From an uncultured Bacteroidales bacterium (GTDB taxonomy: Bacteria; Bacteroidota; Bacteroidia; Bacteroidales; UBA932): a stretch of DNA of 55,669 nt. Position numbers and translations under genes: made by a program. Location: NCBI GenBank assembly GCA_946185745.1, contig CAMHKQ010000013.1:1-55669 (forward strand), given 5' to 3'. Positions 15,353-23,085 of the stretch are shown one piece after another; positions within the stretch are counted from its first letter, which is position 1; every line of letters starts with the position of its first letter. Under the pieces are notes generated by a model that was not told where the DNA came from, did not search any database, and saw only the letters and a program-made list of their open reading frames with translations.

Positions 15353-16959
15353 ATCTCTATCAGCGGGCTTTCAAGCGCTTTTTTGAGCGCGTCGTCATAA
15401 CGGATGACCATCTCCACCCCTCCCTGCTGGAAGTAGTAGCGGGTGACTATCTCCTGCTCGATGAAAGGCACTATCTCGTCTTTTTTAAGGCGGAGGAACT
15501 CTTCCTTGTCCATCTCCATCCTGTCTTTCAGGGCCTTCAGCTCGGGAGCCAGGGCCTCTTCGAGGCCGTCCTTGCGGAGCTCGCCCACCATGCGGTCGTA
15601 AGTGGCCTGGGCCGAGGAGCGGGAGTCGAAGGTCTTGCCCTTCGCAAACTCCACGAATGCGTCGTAGTCTTCGAAATGGAAGTCGCGCACCGGCGGAATG
15701 CTCTCGTGCGCACGCACGTATTCCATCGCGTACTGCTCGACTATTCCATTGACTACCAGCGAATAAGCCAGACGGCTGTACTCGCGCTGCGGAAGCTCCA
15801 CGTCCGGGGTGATGCCGCCTCCGTCCCTGACCGTACGCCCGTGGGCGGTCTTGAATTCATGGGTGAGGGAATCGGGGATATGGCCCACCGAACCGTCTTC
15901 GTTGCGATGCGAATAGTCGATGGCCTGCACGCAGCGGCCGGAGGGGATGTAATACTTGGCGGTGGTTATCTTCAACTGGCCGCCGAAAGGCATGGGCTTC
16001 ACGCTCTGCACGAGTCCCTTGCCGAAAGTCCGGGCGCCCATTATGGTGGCGCGGTCGTAGTCCTGCAGCGAGCCGGCCACTATTTCGGAGGCAGATGCCG
16101 AACCGGAATCCACCAGCACGATTACCGGGATTTCAAGGTCGACGGGCTCGGAGAGTGTCTTGAAGACTTCGTCCTTGACGCCGTCTTTACCCTTGGAGGT
16201 GACCACCAGCGAGGCCTTCGGCACAAAGAGGCTCACAATGCCCACCGCCTCCTGGAGGATGCCGCCGCCGTTTCCGCGGAGATCCAGCACGAACTTCTCC
16301 ATCCCTTTCGACTTGAGCTCGAGGAATGCGCTGCGCACATCCTTGGACACTCCGGAGGTGAAGCCGCTGAGCAGCAGATAGCCGGTTTTGCCGTCCTCGA
16401 GGATGCCGGCGTATTCCACGTCGGGAAGATGGATGCGCTCGCGGGTGACGGTGATATCCGTCATCTCGCCGGTATAGACCTTCTTCACGGTGAAGACCAC
16501 CTTGGTGCCGGGTTTTCCCTTCATGCGGTCGGAAGCCTCGCTCGCGCTGAGGCCGGCGGTGCTCTGGCCGTCTATGGCATGGATCTCGTCGCCGCAGCGA
16601 AGGCCCGCCCTGGCCGCAGGAGAACCGGCGTACGGCTCATTGATGAGCACCGGACCGTTCACGTCGGGTTTGTAGATTATGGAACCGATGCCGCCGTAGG
16701 TCTTGTTTATCATCATCTCGAAGTCCTCCCCCTCCTCTTCAGGCACCCACACGGTGTAGGGGTCGAGGGTAGAGAGCATGGCGTCGATGCCTGCCTTCTG
16801 CATGCGCTCCACCGGCAGGGAGTCCACATAACTGCGGTTAAGTTCCTGCAGCAGAGCAGATTCGGTCTGCATCCAACGGGCCAGGTTAAAACTTTTTGTC
16901 TGCGCCCCGGCCGGGATTGCGGCCAATGCGAGCGCGATTGCTATGATTGCTTTTTTCAT
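15349..16959 (-). CDS. S41 C-terminal processing peptidase
   Basis: A 536-residue CtpA/Prc-type serine protease. The signal peptide is MKKAIIAIALALAAIPAGAQ. A PDZ domain spans about residues 85-175 (YGGIGSIIY, AARAGLRCGDEIHAIDG). The catalytic Ser289 lies in SGSASASEIVAG and the catalytic Lys314 in TFGKGLVQ, 25 residues apart as in the family. An additional C-terminal helical region follows to residue 536. It acts in the periplasm on C-termini of exported proteins. ATG 16959 overlaps the stop of the U32 gene (ATGA); a TTG 4 codons earlier is less likely. Confidence 0.94.
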   Translation of the reverse strand: MKKAIIAIALALAAIPAGAQTKSFNLARWMQTESALLQELNRSYVDSLPVERMQKAGIDAMLSTLDPYTVWVPEEEGEDFEMMINKTYGGIGSIIYKPDVNGPVLINEPYAGSPAARAGLRCGDEIHAIDGQSTAGLSASEASDRMKGKPGTKVVFTVKKVYTGEMTDITVTRERIHLPDVEYAGILEDGKTGYLLLSGFTSGVSKDVRSAFLELKSKGMEKFVLDLRGNGGGILQEAVGIVSLFVPKASLVVTSKGKDGVKDEVFKTLSEPVDLEIPVIVLVDSGSASASEIVAGSLQDYDRATIMGARTFGKGLVQSVKPMPFGGQLKITTAKYYIPSGRCVQAIDYSHRNEDGSVGHIPDSLTHEFKTAHGRTVRDGGGITPDVELPQREYSRLAYSLVVNGIVEQYAMEYVRAHESIPPVRDFHFEDYDAFVEFAKGKTFDSRSSAQATYDRMVGELRKDGLEEALAPELKALKDRMEMDKEEFLRLKKDEIVPFIEQEIVTRYYFQQGGVEMVIRYDDALKKALESPLIEI

Positions 16960-18224
16960 GCTTCTTTCCAAATGAAGACTTTATCTCCGCGGTGGAGTTT
17001 TTCAAAATGCTTGCCATCTTCGCCGCCGGAAGGCACAACCTTCACCGAACACAGCGAGCCCTTGGGAACAAGGCTCACCGGGGTGAATTCCAGGCGGATG
17101 TCGTCGGCCCTGAATTCCACCACGCCGGTGGTGGCGCCTATCGCCATCAGGGTGTCTCCCTGGTGAAGGTCGGTGGTCTCCACCCTCACTTCCGCCACCC
17201 CCAGTTTGGTGAACCAGTTGGTCACCTTGCCGAGGTAAACCTTGCGCATGGTGGCCTGGGAGCCGTACACCTCGCTCCATTCCCCCATCCTGGCCCCCTG
17301 GTAATAGCCGTCCCAGAAACCGCGGTTGAACACCTCGGAGAGGCGCTCCTTCAGGCCGGCGGCGAGTTCGGGAGTGAAGCTGCCGTCGCAGATGGCGTCG
17401 GCGGCCGCCCTGTAGCATTCGCTGCAGCGCTTCACGTATTCGGCGCTGCGGGCGCGTCCCTCTATCTTGAACACCCTTACCCCGGATGCAACGATCTTGT
17501 CCATGAACTCGATGGTACACAGGTCTTTGGGCGACATGATGTACTTGTTGTCGATGTTCAGCGCAGTGCCGTTTTCGAGGTCGGTCACCTCGTAGCCGCG
17601 GCGGCAGACCTGCATGCACTCTCCCCTGTTCGCCGACTTGCCATAATTCTGGAGGCTCAGGTAGCACTTGCCGCTCACCGCCATGCAGAGCGCCCCGTGG
17701 GCGAACATCTCGATCCGGACAAGTTCCCCTTTCGGGCCCCTGATGTTCCGGGAGACGATCGCCTCGTGAATGTCCCGCACCTGGTTCAGTGTGAGCTCTC
17801 GCGCCAGCACGACCACGTCTGCGAACTGCGAGTAGAAGCCGAGCGCTTCGATGTTGGAGATGTTCAGCTGCGTGGAGATATGCACTTCCAGCCCCAGCTC
17901 GCGGCAGCAGGCGATGCAGGCCATGTCGGATGCGATGATGGCGTCCACGCCGGCGGCCTTCGCGGCAGCGAGAGTCTCCCTCATGGCGTGGAGGTCTTCC
18001 TGATAAAGGATGATGTTCAGGGTCAGGTAGGCCTTCACTCCCGCCTTGTGGCAGCGTTCCACCACGGCCCCGAGGTCGTCCGGGCTGAAATTGTTGGCCG
18101 AGTGGGAGCGCATGTTCAGATGCCCCACTCCGAAATAGACGGAATCGGCTCCGCCCTGTATGGCGGCCTCGAGGCACTCGAAATTGCCCGCAGGGGCCAT
18201 TATCTCCAGATCTTTCCTGTCCAT
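16956..18224 (-). CDS. peptidase U32 family protein
   Basis: A 422-residue U32 protein. It opens MDRKDLEIMAPAGNFECLEA with the typical GGADSVYFG segment, and the U32 signature appears as IEMFAHGALCMAVSGKCYLS, followed by further conserved Cys in NRGECMQVCRRGYEV. Despite the peptidase name, characterised relatives such as RlhA, TrhP and UbiU/V modify RNA or hydroxylate small molecules using an iron-sulfur cluster, so tRNA or rRNA modification is the likelier role. The start is ATG 18224, since the TTG of the longer frame is part of the promoter. It is first in an operon with the S41 peptidase and rdgB. Confidence 0.9.
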   Translation of the reverse strand: MDRKDLEIMAPAGNFECLEAAIQGGADSVYFGVGHLNMRSHSANNFSPDDLGAVVERCHKAGVKAYLTLNIILYQEDLHAMRETLAAAKAAGVDAIIASDMACIACCRELGLEVHISTQLNISNIEALGFYSQFADVVVLARELTLNQVRDIHEAIVSRNIRGPKGELVRIEMFAHGALCMAVSGKCYLSLQNYGKSANRGECMQVCRRGYEVTDLENGTALNIDNKYIMSPKDLCTIEFMDKIVASGVRVFKIEGRARSAEYVKRCSECYRAAADAICDGSFTPELAAGLKERLSEVFNRGFWDGYYQGARMGEWSEVYGSQATMRKVYLGKVTNWFTKLGVAEVRVETTDLHQGDTLMAIGATTGVVEFRADDIRLEFTPVSLVPKGSLCSVKVVPSGGEDGKHFEKLHRGDKVFIWKEA

Positions 18225-18230
18225 GACCTG

Positions 18231-18238
18231 CAAATATA
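18231..18238 (-). promoter_or_regulatory. -7 box of the U32-S41-rdgB operon
   Basis: The minus strand reads TATATTTG, ending 6 bases before the ATG at 18224. Confidence 0.55.
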
Positions 18239-18255
18239 GTGATTTTGGCCGACTT

Positions 18256-18337
18256 GCCGCCTGTCTCCGTCAGCCCCAGATGGCACGGCTCTCCGACTTC
18301 AGGAACCCTTCCATCCGGACAGACGGAGACAGGAGGC
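18256..18337. repeat. long intergenic inverted repeat
   Basis: Two 16-base arms (18256-18271 and 18322-18337) are complementary except at one position and enclose 50 bases. It lies between the U32 promoter and the terminator at 18347-18374. No similar copy was noticed elsewhere in the window. It could be a folded leader, a MITE-like remnant or a regulatory site. Confidence 0.6.
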
Positions 18338-18346
18338 ATCGGGCAA

Positions 18347-18374
18347 CAAAAAACCACCCCGATCGAGGGGTGGT
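18347..18374 (-). terminator. intrinsic terminator downstream of the toxin-antitoxin cluster
   Basis: An 8-bp perfect stem (ACCACCCC with GGGGTGGT, 6-base loop) is followed on the minus strand by a run of T. It would end transcripts arriving from the 18539-19589 genes before they enter the U32 operon. The rest of 18225-18538 holds only the inverted repeat, a promoter and the short open frame described next. Confidence 0.75.
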
Positions 18375-18445
18375 CAATTCGGGAAGGTTTGAGCCCTGCA
18401 AAAATTTGGGACGTAACTGCATCCACTTGAACTCGTAAAAGCCCA

Positions 18446-18526
18446 TCAGGTCCTGCTCTTCCTCAGGTTTTCCAGGATCTTATCCTTCTGAGAGGCCCAG
18501 GAAATGTTCCAAGAGAGAATCTTCAT
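18446..18526 (-). pseudogene. 26-codon open frame resembling the start of an exonuclease III-type protein
   Basis: The frame begins MKILSWNISWASQKDK and stops after 26 codons. MKILSWNI is the usual opening of exodeoxyribonuclease III and related endonuclease/exonuclease/phosphatase proteins, with Asn7 in the place of a catalytic residue. Nothing downstream continues the fold. It may be a decayed fragment carried with the AT-richer patch, or a chance open frame. Confidence 0.3.
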
Positions 18527-18538
18527 AAATCCTTATAT

Positions 18539-19063
18539 CTATTCACCTGAAACCGATAGTTTCTCAATAATAGCGGCCGCTTTCTCCCCTTGGATTAAGC
18601 GCCGGAGTAGATCTTGAGCCCGTTGATACTCTAACCTTGTCTGCTCCTTCTTTACCGTGTCTATCTGCGTTTTAATAAACTCTGTCGCAAAGTCAAAGAA
18701 ATCGACATTGCAATACGATCCTTTATTCAAATAGCGACCGGAGACAGAACTGAGTTTCGTAATCGCGGCGTTGTCCAAAGGAGTCAAATGTCGCGAGATT
18801 GAAAGCGCGAACAACTCATTTGCCTCGTGACATTGCTGCAGTCCTATTTCACGAACCCTTAGAGCATCCTGCTTCTGCTCGTATGACATCGTTGGCTTTT
18901 GGCCGGCGGAATTCCCGGCCCCCTCCTTATTCAGTTGTTTTACATCCCTGATAGCGGCGGAGGTAAGTTTCAGCGTGGGCGTTACAACCAGTCTCCGGAA
19001 GATTCCGTAGCCACGTTTAAAGCGCCCGGGAGAAATAGGACTCTTTTTGAAATTGGCACACAC
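18539..19063 (-). CDS. hypothetical protein downstream of the toxin gene
   Basis: A predicted 174-residue protein of no family I recognise. It has no signal peptide or membrane segment, and its C-terminal half is rich in charged helices (FIKTQIDTVKKEQTRLEYQRAQDLLRRLI), probably a coiled coil. The frame opens with GTG 3 bases after the toxin stop and is preceded in frame by TAA, so no longer start exists; ATG at codon 59 (MSYEQKQ) is an alternative. Base composition is clearly more AT-rich than the neighbouring core genes. It may be a cargo gene of the toxin-antitoxin cassette or a relic. Confidence 0.5.
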   Translation of the reverse strand: MCANFKKSPISPGRFKRGYGIFRRLVVTPTLKLTSAAIRDVKQLNKEGAGNSAGQKPTMSYEQKQDALRVREIGLQQCHEANELFALSISRHLTPLDNAAITKLSSVSGRYLNKGSYCNVDFFDFATEFIKTQIDTVKKEQTRLEYQRAQDLLRRLIQGEKAAAIIEKLSVSGE

Positions 19064-19066
19064 GAC

Positions 19067-19339
19067 TTATTTGAATAATTCGGAATGAGAACCCAGACGA
19101 ACCAAATTGATTGTGTTGGTAGAACTATCTATCCAAATCAAAAGAAAATCATTTTGGATGTGGCATTCTATACAGTCTTTGTAATTGCCAGTCAATGGGT
19201 GAGGGTTATAGCTTGCATCTACAGTGCCTTTTTCCTCAAGTTGTTTCAAGACAGTTTTCAAGCCGGAAAGTCTATCCGGCTGATTCTTGATTCGCTTCAG
19301 GTCCTTCTTGAACTTTGTGGTGTACTTTATTTCCCACAT
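19067..19339 (-). CDS. type II toxin, YafQ-like mRNA interferase
   Basis: A 90-residue RelE/ParE-superfamily toxin closest in pattern to YafQ, a ribosome-dependent endoribonuclease. The conserved residues line up with YafQ: HPL in YNPHPLTGNYKD, the His and Asp of ECHIQNDFLLIW, and the late His of RLGSHSELF. The protein starts MWEIKYTTKFKKDLKR at ATG 19339, one base after the antitoxin stop; the TTG-initiated extension would run into the antitoxin. All catalytic positions look intact, so it should be active unless neutralised by the upstream gene product. Confidence 0.88.
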   Translation of the reverse strand: MWEIKYTTKFKKDLKRIKNQPDRLSGLKTVLKQLEEKGTVDASYNPHPLTGNYKDCIECHIQNDFLLIWIDSSTNTINLVRLGSHSELFK

Positions 19340-19340
19340 A

Positions 19341-19589
19341 CTACAAAGATGCAACTAATTCATCCAGCTTGTCAACATCCAGTTTTTCCAACTTTTTGCC
19401 ACTGCGAGCCTCTTTGATGGCCGCTACGGTTTCCTCGTTAGGCTCATTATACACAACACCCATCAGGACAGTCTCAACATAATTGTTGAGGCTCCTGTTC
19501 TCCTTTTTAGCTCTTGCTTTGAGCCTGTGAATCAGTTCCTTATCAAATCTGAAGGCGGTCTGTACTTTTGTTGCTGTGCCAGTTCTCAT
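19341..19589 (-). CDS. type II antitoxin, ribbon-helix-helix (RelB/DinJ-like)
   Basis: An 82-residue antitoxin. The N-terminal half KVQTAFRFDKELIHRLKARAK followed by RSLNNYVETVL is a ribbon-helix-helix DNA-binding fold, and the Lys/Glu/Asp-rich tail would wrap the toxin. The start is ATG 19589, the first after the promoter; the much longer open frame through the MATE gene is spurious. The upstream palindrome at 19617-19631 is a plausible autoregulatory operator. Confidence 0.85.
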   Translation of the reverse strand: MRTGTATKVQTAFRFDKELIHRLKARAKKENRSLNNYVETVLMGVVYNEPNEETVAAIKEARSGKKLEKLDVDKLDELVASL

Positions 19590-19609
19590 AATTGTTATAT
19601 TTATGATTG

Positions 19610-19617
19610 CAAATATA
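19610..19617 (-). promoter_or_regulatory. promoter of the toxin-antitoxin operon
   Basis: The minus strand reads TATATTTG, and TTTG occurs 20 bases upstream of it (within 19640-19645), giving the full -33/-7 Bacteroidota architecture. This is the best-formed promoter in the window. Confidence 0.75.
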
Positions 19618-19631
19618 TAACATATTGTTAT
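19617..19631. promoter_or_regulatory. candidate antitoxin operator
   Basis: ATAACA-TAT-TGTTAT is a perfect 6-bp dyad lying between the -33 and -7 elements. A further TGTTAT half-site lies at 19593-19598. ATTGCAAAT occurs as a direct repeat at 19606-19614 and 19634-19642. Position and symmetry suit ribbon-helix-helix repression. Confidence 0.55.
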
Positions 19632-19647
19632 AAATTGCAAATTATCG

Positions 19648-19672
19648 TCATCCTTAGCGCAACAAAGGATGA
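19648..19672 (-). terminator. weak hairpin after the MATE gene
   Basis: Arms TCATCCTT and AAGGATGA form an 8-bp stem with a 9-base loop, 19 bases past the MATE stop. No strong T-run follows, so termination activity is uncertain. Confidence 0.3.
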
Positions 19673-19690
19673 TAGGCACGGGGCTTTGTT

Positions 19691-21040
19691 TCAGCGGAGT
19701 ATATCGCGCTTGTAACGGACGGAGAGCCAGACGGTGCGGACCAGAAGATGGGCGAAATAGGCCGCGAGGATGAGGTTGAGGACTGCCGGGACGAGGCCCG
19801 CGGCCGGATCGAGCCCGAGGAGCCATCTTCCTGCAAACCATACCGAGAAGAAAGCCGCTACGGCCAGGAACATCGCGTCGCGCATCGCCGCCGTGGCGGT
19901 GGCCCCGGTGTAGATGCCGTCCCAGGTGAACGCCGCGCAGCCGAGAGGCGGCATCAGCACGAGCCACCACAGATATGGCTTCGCCGCAAGGCGCACTGCC
20001 GCATCGTCCGTCATGAGGGCAACCAGCGGACCGCCTGCAAAGAGGTAGATGAACACCCACAGCAGCGCCACAGCCATGCTCCACACGAAGACGTGCCGCA
20101 CCGTCTTCACGACCATGTCGCGCAGCCCCTCCCCAATGTAGCGGCCGGTGAGGGCCTCGCCCGCATACGCGAAGCCGTCGGTGAAATAAGAGAACAGCAT
20201 CAGCAGGTTCATCAGCAGCGAACCCACCGCAAGCGCGGTATCCCCGTAACGCGCCGTTATAGCGCTGAATCCGAAGTAGATACCCATGAAACTCAGGGAG
20301 CGGAGGAAGAGATTGCGGTTCATCCTGAAGAATTCCATGGAAACGCCGGTACACTCTGCAATGCGGAGGCCCCTTACCAGATGGCGATACCTGGCGAGTA
20401 TCACAGCGACAGCGAACACCAGGCCGGAATACTGCGCGATGACCGTGCCGAGCGCGATGCCGCTGAACCCCATCCCGAGCGGGAAAGCCAGCAGCAGGCT
20501 TGCGGCTATGTTCACTACGTTCACTATGAGGTCCACCCACATGCTGCTCCGCGTGTCCTGCATGCCTATGAACCAGCCGCGAAAGACCATGAGGGAAAGG
20601 GTTGCCGGCGAAGCCCAGATGCGGATGAAAAAGTAGCGTTCCGCCAGGGCCGAAACCTCGGGAGTCCCGCCTATTATCAGCAGCCCCAGCTTCACGAAGG
20701 GCCACTGCAATATAATGAGAATCAACGAGATGGCCAGAGCGAGCACCAGCCCCCTGCCGAGCAGGACGCCCGCCTCGCGGATGGGTGCGCCGGCCCGGGC
20801 ACGTCCGTAGGCCTGAGCAGTCAGGCCTCCGGTCCCCGCGCGCAGGAACCCGAAATTCCAGTAGAGGACGTTGAAAAGCAGCCCTCCGACGCTCACCGCC
20901 CCGATGAAGGCTGCAGGAAGGGCCCCTTCGTGAAGATGTCCCGCAATGGCGAGGTCCACCATGCCCACGAGCGGCACGGTGATATTGGCCAGGATGCTCG
21001 GAATGGCAAGGCGGAGTATTTCGCGGTCGAGAGCTTTCAT
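19691..21040 (-). CDS. MATE family efflux transporter, DinF-like
   Basis: A 449-residue, twelve-helix inner-membrane antiporter of the MATE family. The first helix IPSILANITVPLVGMVDLAIAGHL, the GFLRAGTGGLTAQAYG segment and FRGWFIGMQDTRSSM are typical of the DinF branch. It would expel organic cations or similar compounds using a Na+ or H+ gradient; no substrate can be deduced. The ATG overlaps the rsgA stop (ATGA), so it is the last gene of the polyprenyl synthase-rsgA-MATE operon. Confidence 0.92.
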   Translation of the reverse strand: MKALDREILRLAIPSILANITVPLVGMVDLAIAGHLHEGALPAAFIGAVSVGGLLFNVLYWNFGFLRAGTGGLTAQAYGRARAGAPIREAGVLLGRGLVLALAISLILIILQWPFVKLGLLIIGGTPEVSALAERYFFIRIWASPATLSLMVFRGWFIGMQDTRSSMWVDLIVNVVNIAASLLLAFPLGMGFSGIALGTVIAQYSGLVFAVAVILARYRHLVRGLRIAECTGVSMEFFRMNRNLFLRSLSFMGIYFGFSAITARYGDTALAVGSLLMNLLMLFSYFTDGFAYAGEALTGRYIGEGLRDMVVKTVRHVFVWSMAVALLWVFIYLFAGGPLVALMTDDAAVRLAAKPYLWWLVLMPPLGCAAFTWDGIYTGATATAAMRDAMFLAVAAFFSVWFAGRWLLGLDPAAGLVPAVLNLILAAYFAHLLVRTVWLSVRYKRDILR

Positions 21041-22068
21041 CGGAACTTGGTGTCTTCCTCGAGCATGCCGAGGTAGGAGTTGTAGCGCTCGGGGCTGATA
21101 ACTCCGGCGTCGACGGCCTCCTTGACCGCGCAGCCGGGCTCATGGGTATGGGTGCAGGGAGTGAAACGGCAGCCCTGCCCCACGCGGAGCATTTCCGGGA
21201 AATACTTGGAGATTTCTTCCTTTTCGAGGTCCACCAGGCCGAAGCCCCTCAGGCCGGGACTGTCCACCACGAAACCGCCGCCCGCCAGGGGATACATCTC
21301 GTAGAGAGACGTGGTGTGTTTGCCCTGCATGTGGGCTGCGGAGATCTTGCCTATCTTGGGGTCGAGGCCAGGATCGAGAGCCTTGATGAGGGACGATTTG
21401 CCCACTCCGGATTCGCCCGAGAAGAGCGACACGCCCTCGCTGCAAAGCTCCCGCAGCTCATCTATGCCCTCCCCCGTCTTGCATGATGTCCGTATTACCT
21501 TATAACCGGCCCCTTCGTAGATGCGCAGGAAGTTCTCCACGTCCTCTGCATAGAGTTCGCCGTAGAGATCTATCTTGTTCAGCACTATCACCGGCCTGAT
21601 GCCGTACACCTCGCAGGTAACGAGTATGCGGTCCAGGAAAGGCAGTTTGATTTCGGGAAACAGCAGGCTCACGGCAATCACCGCCCTGTCCAGGTTGGCA
21701 GCGATCACGTGGTTCTTGCGGCTGAGGTTGGTAGATCTGCGGATCACGTAGTTTTGCCGCGGGAGCACTTCGGTAATCACAGCAGCTTCCGGGAGGGACT
21801 CCCCCTGAGGGACGTAACACCCGCGGTTCGATAGCGGGGGGACCGTCCCGGAGGGATGGTGGGGTGAGCCCGAAGGGCGAACTCCCTCAGGGGGAGTACC
21901 CTCCCGGAAGCGCACCCTGTCGCCGACAGCTACCGGATTGGTCGAACTACTGCCTTTCAGACGCACCTTTCCACGCAGGACAGCCGGAAACGGCGCCCAT
22001 TCGGGCAGGCGGCTCAGCAGGAAATGGCTCCCTGCATTCTTTACCACTATGGCCTCGGATTCTGTCAT
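21037..22068 (-). CDS. rsgA: ribosome small subunit-dependent GTPase A, with palindromic-element insert
   Basis: A 343-residue circularly permuted GTPase that acts in late 30S maturation. N-terminal OB fold, then G4 NKID, G1 SGESGVGKSS, G3 DSPGLRGFG and the C-terminal zinc site (Cys/His in CRFTPCTHTHEPGC). The family is normally about 300-310 residues. The extra residues fall in the OB fold: after VAVGDRVRF about 42 residues rich in Pro/Gly/Ser (REGTPPEGVRPSG onward) precede VITEVLPRQNYVIRRS. That insert is encoded by the palindromic repeat at 21785-21911. The reading frame stays open, so the protein is probably functional. ATGA overlaps couple it to both neighbours. Confidence 0.95.
   Translation of the reverse strand: MTESEAIVVKNAGSHFLLSRLPEWAPFPAVLRGKVRLKGSSSTNPVAVGDRVRFREGTPPEGVRPSGSPHHPSGTVPPLSNRGCYVPQGESLPEAAVITEVLPRQNYVIRRSTNLSRKNHVIAANLDRAVIAVSLLFPEIKLPFLDRILVTCEVYGIRPVIVLNKIDLYGELYAEDVENFLRIYEGAGYKVIRTSCKTGEGIDELRELCSEGVSLFSGESGVGKSSLIKALDPGLDPKIGKISAAHMQGKHTTSLYEMYPLAGGGFVVDSPGLRGFGLVDLEKEEISKYFPEMLRVGQGCRFTPCTHTHEPGCAVKEAVDAGVISPERYNSYLGMLEEDTKFR
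21785..21911 (+). repeat. intragenic palindromic element, rsgA copy
   Basis: A 127-bp imperfect palindrome inside rsgA. The left arm (21785-21811) and right arm (21884-21911) are complementary over 27 bases with a single one-base bulge. Between them are predicted hairpins CCCGC/GCGGG, ACCGTCC/GGATGGT and GCCC-GAA-GGGC. It is clearly homologous to 24473-24597 in rnr. Confidence 0.85.
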
Positions 22069-23045
22069 CTGACGCGGCCGACAAGCTTTTCGGCAAAGCG
22101 CCGGAGCACCTCGAGGCGGACCTGCCCGAGACGCATGGACGAAACGGCCTCCATGGCCCTGACGGTGTAGTTCCTGACTGCCTCGACGGCGTCGGCATCC
22201 ACCCCGAGCTCGATATAGATGTTCTTCACTGAAGCGATCTTGGCGCCCTTTTCCTCTTCGGATTCGGCGGGAGCGGCCAGCGCCCTCAGAAGGCCCGGCT
22301 TGTCTGCGGCCTTCTCCATGGCCCTGACGGTGAGCCAGCTCTTCTCGCAGTTGATGATGTCGCGGCCGAGGGGCTTTCCGAGCAGCTTTTCATCGCCGAA
22401 CACGTCGAGATAGTCGTCGGTGATCTGGAAGGCCATGCCCAGGTTGTAGCCGTATTTGTACAGTCTCTCGCACTGCACGGGAGCGGCATCGGCCATTATT
22501 GCGCCGGCCTTGGCTGCACATCCCATGAAACTGGAGGTCTTGAGGCCCACCATGCCGAGGTATTCGTCCATGGAGACTTCCTCCTCCCTCTCATAATCCT
22601 GGTCGAGCTGCTGGCCTTCGCACACCTTCATGGCGGTTTCGGTGAAGAGGGAAAGCATCTTCTGCCGGAATCTTGCGGGGACGGAAGAGAAGCGCCTGCA
22701 GGCCTCGATGAGCAGGGCGTCGCCCGAAAGCAGGGCGGTGTCTTTACCCCATTTCACCCAGACGGTGTCGCGGCCCCTGCGGAGGGGGCTGCCGTCCATT
22801 ATGTCGTCGTGGACGAGCGTGGAGGCGTGGAAAAGCTCCAGCGCCCTCGCCGGTTCTATGATTTCTTCGCCGAGGGTGTCTTTGAACAGGGAATATGCCG
22901 TGAGGCACAGCAGGGGACGTATCCTCTTGCCTTCGCCGCCGACCATATAACGCATTGGATCGTAAAGCCCCGCGGGCTCCTGTTCGAACTCGATGCCGGA
23001 AAACATGTCCTTCACGGCATTCTTTATCTTGCTCTCGGAAATCAT
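22065..23045 (-). CDS. polyprenyl diphosphate synthase (trans-prenyltransferase)
   Basis: A 326-residue isoprenoid synthase making the polyprenyl chain for menaquinone, or possibly a shorter prenyl diphosphate. The first Asp-rich motif is DDIMD in LVHDDIMDGSPLRRG and the second is DDYLD in FQITDDYLDVFGDEKLLGKP. GGEGKRIRPLL is the IPP-binding region. The start MISESKIKNAVKDMF at 23045 fits the promoter; longer frames run through the divergent gene. Its stop overlaps the rsgA start (ATGA). Chain length cannot be called firmly from the visible residues. Confidence 0.92.
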   Translation of the reverse strand: MISESKIKNAVKDMFSGIEFEQEPAGLYDPMRYMVGGEGKRIRPLLCLTAYSLFKDTLGEEIIEPARALELFHASTLVHDDIMDGSPLRRGRDTVWVKWGKDTALLSGDALLIEACRRFSSVPARFRQKMLSLFTETAMKVCEGQQLDQDYEREEEVSMDEYLGMVGLKTSSFMGCAAKAGAIMADAAPVQCERLYKYGYNLGMAFQITDDYLDVFGDEKLLGKPLGRDIINCEKSWLTVRAMEKAADKPGLLRALAAPAESEEEKGAKIASVKNIYIELGVDADAVEAVRNYTVRAMEAVSSMRLGQVRLEVLRRFAEKLVGRVR

Positions 23046-23051
23046 ATCCTG

Positions 23052-23059
23052 CAAAGATA
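23052..23059 (-). promoter_or_regulatory. -7 box of the polyprenyl synthase-rsgA-MATE operon
   Basis: The minus strand reads TATCTTTG, 6 bases before ATG 23045. With the plus-strand box at 23071-23078 it forms a symmetrical divergent promoter pair. Confidence 0.55.
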
Positions 23060-23070
23060 GGCAAAATTTG

Positions 23071-23078
23071 TATCTTTG
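23071..23078 (+). promoter_or_regulatory. -7 box for the YgjP-like gene
   Basis: TATCTTTG ends 7 bases before ATG 23086. Confidence 0.55.
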
Positions 23079-23085
23079 CCACGCC

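Noticed and set aside
21818..21842. A tRNA T-arm-like sequence (CCGCGGTTCGATAGCGG) in the rsgA palindrome
   Set aside because: The loop is nine bases, no acceptor, D or anticodon arm can be built around it, and the rnr copy does not keep GTTCGA.
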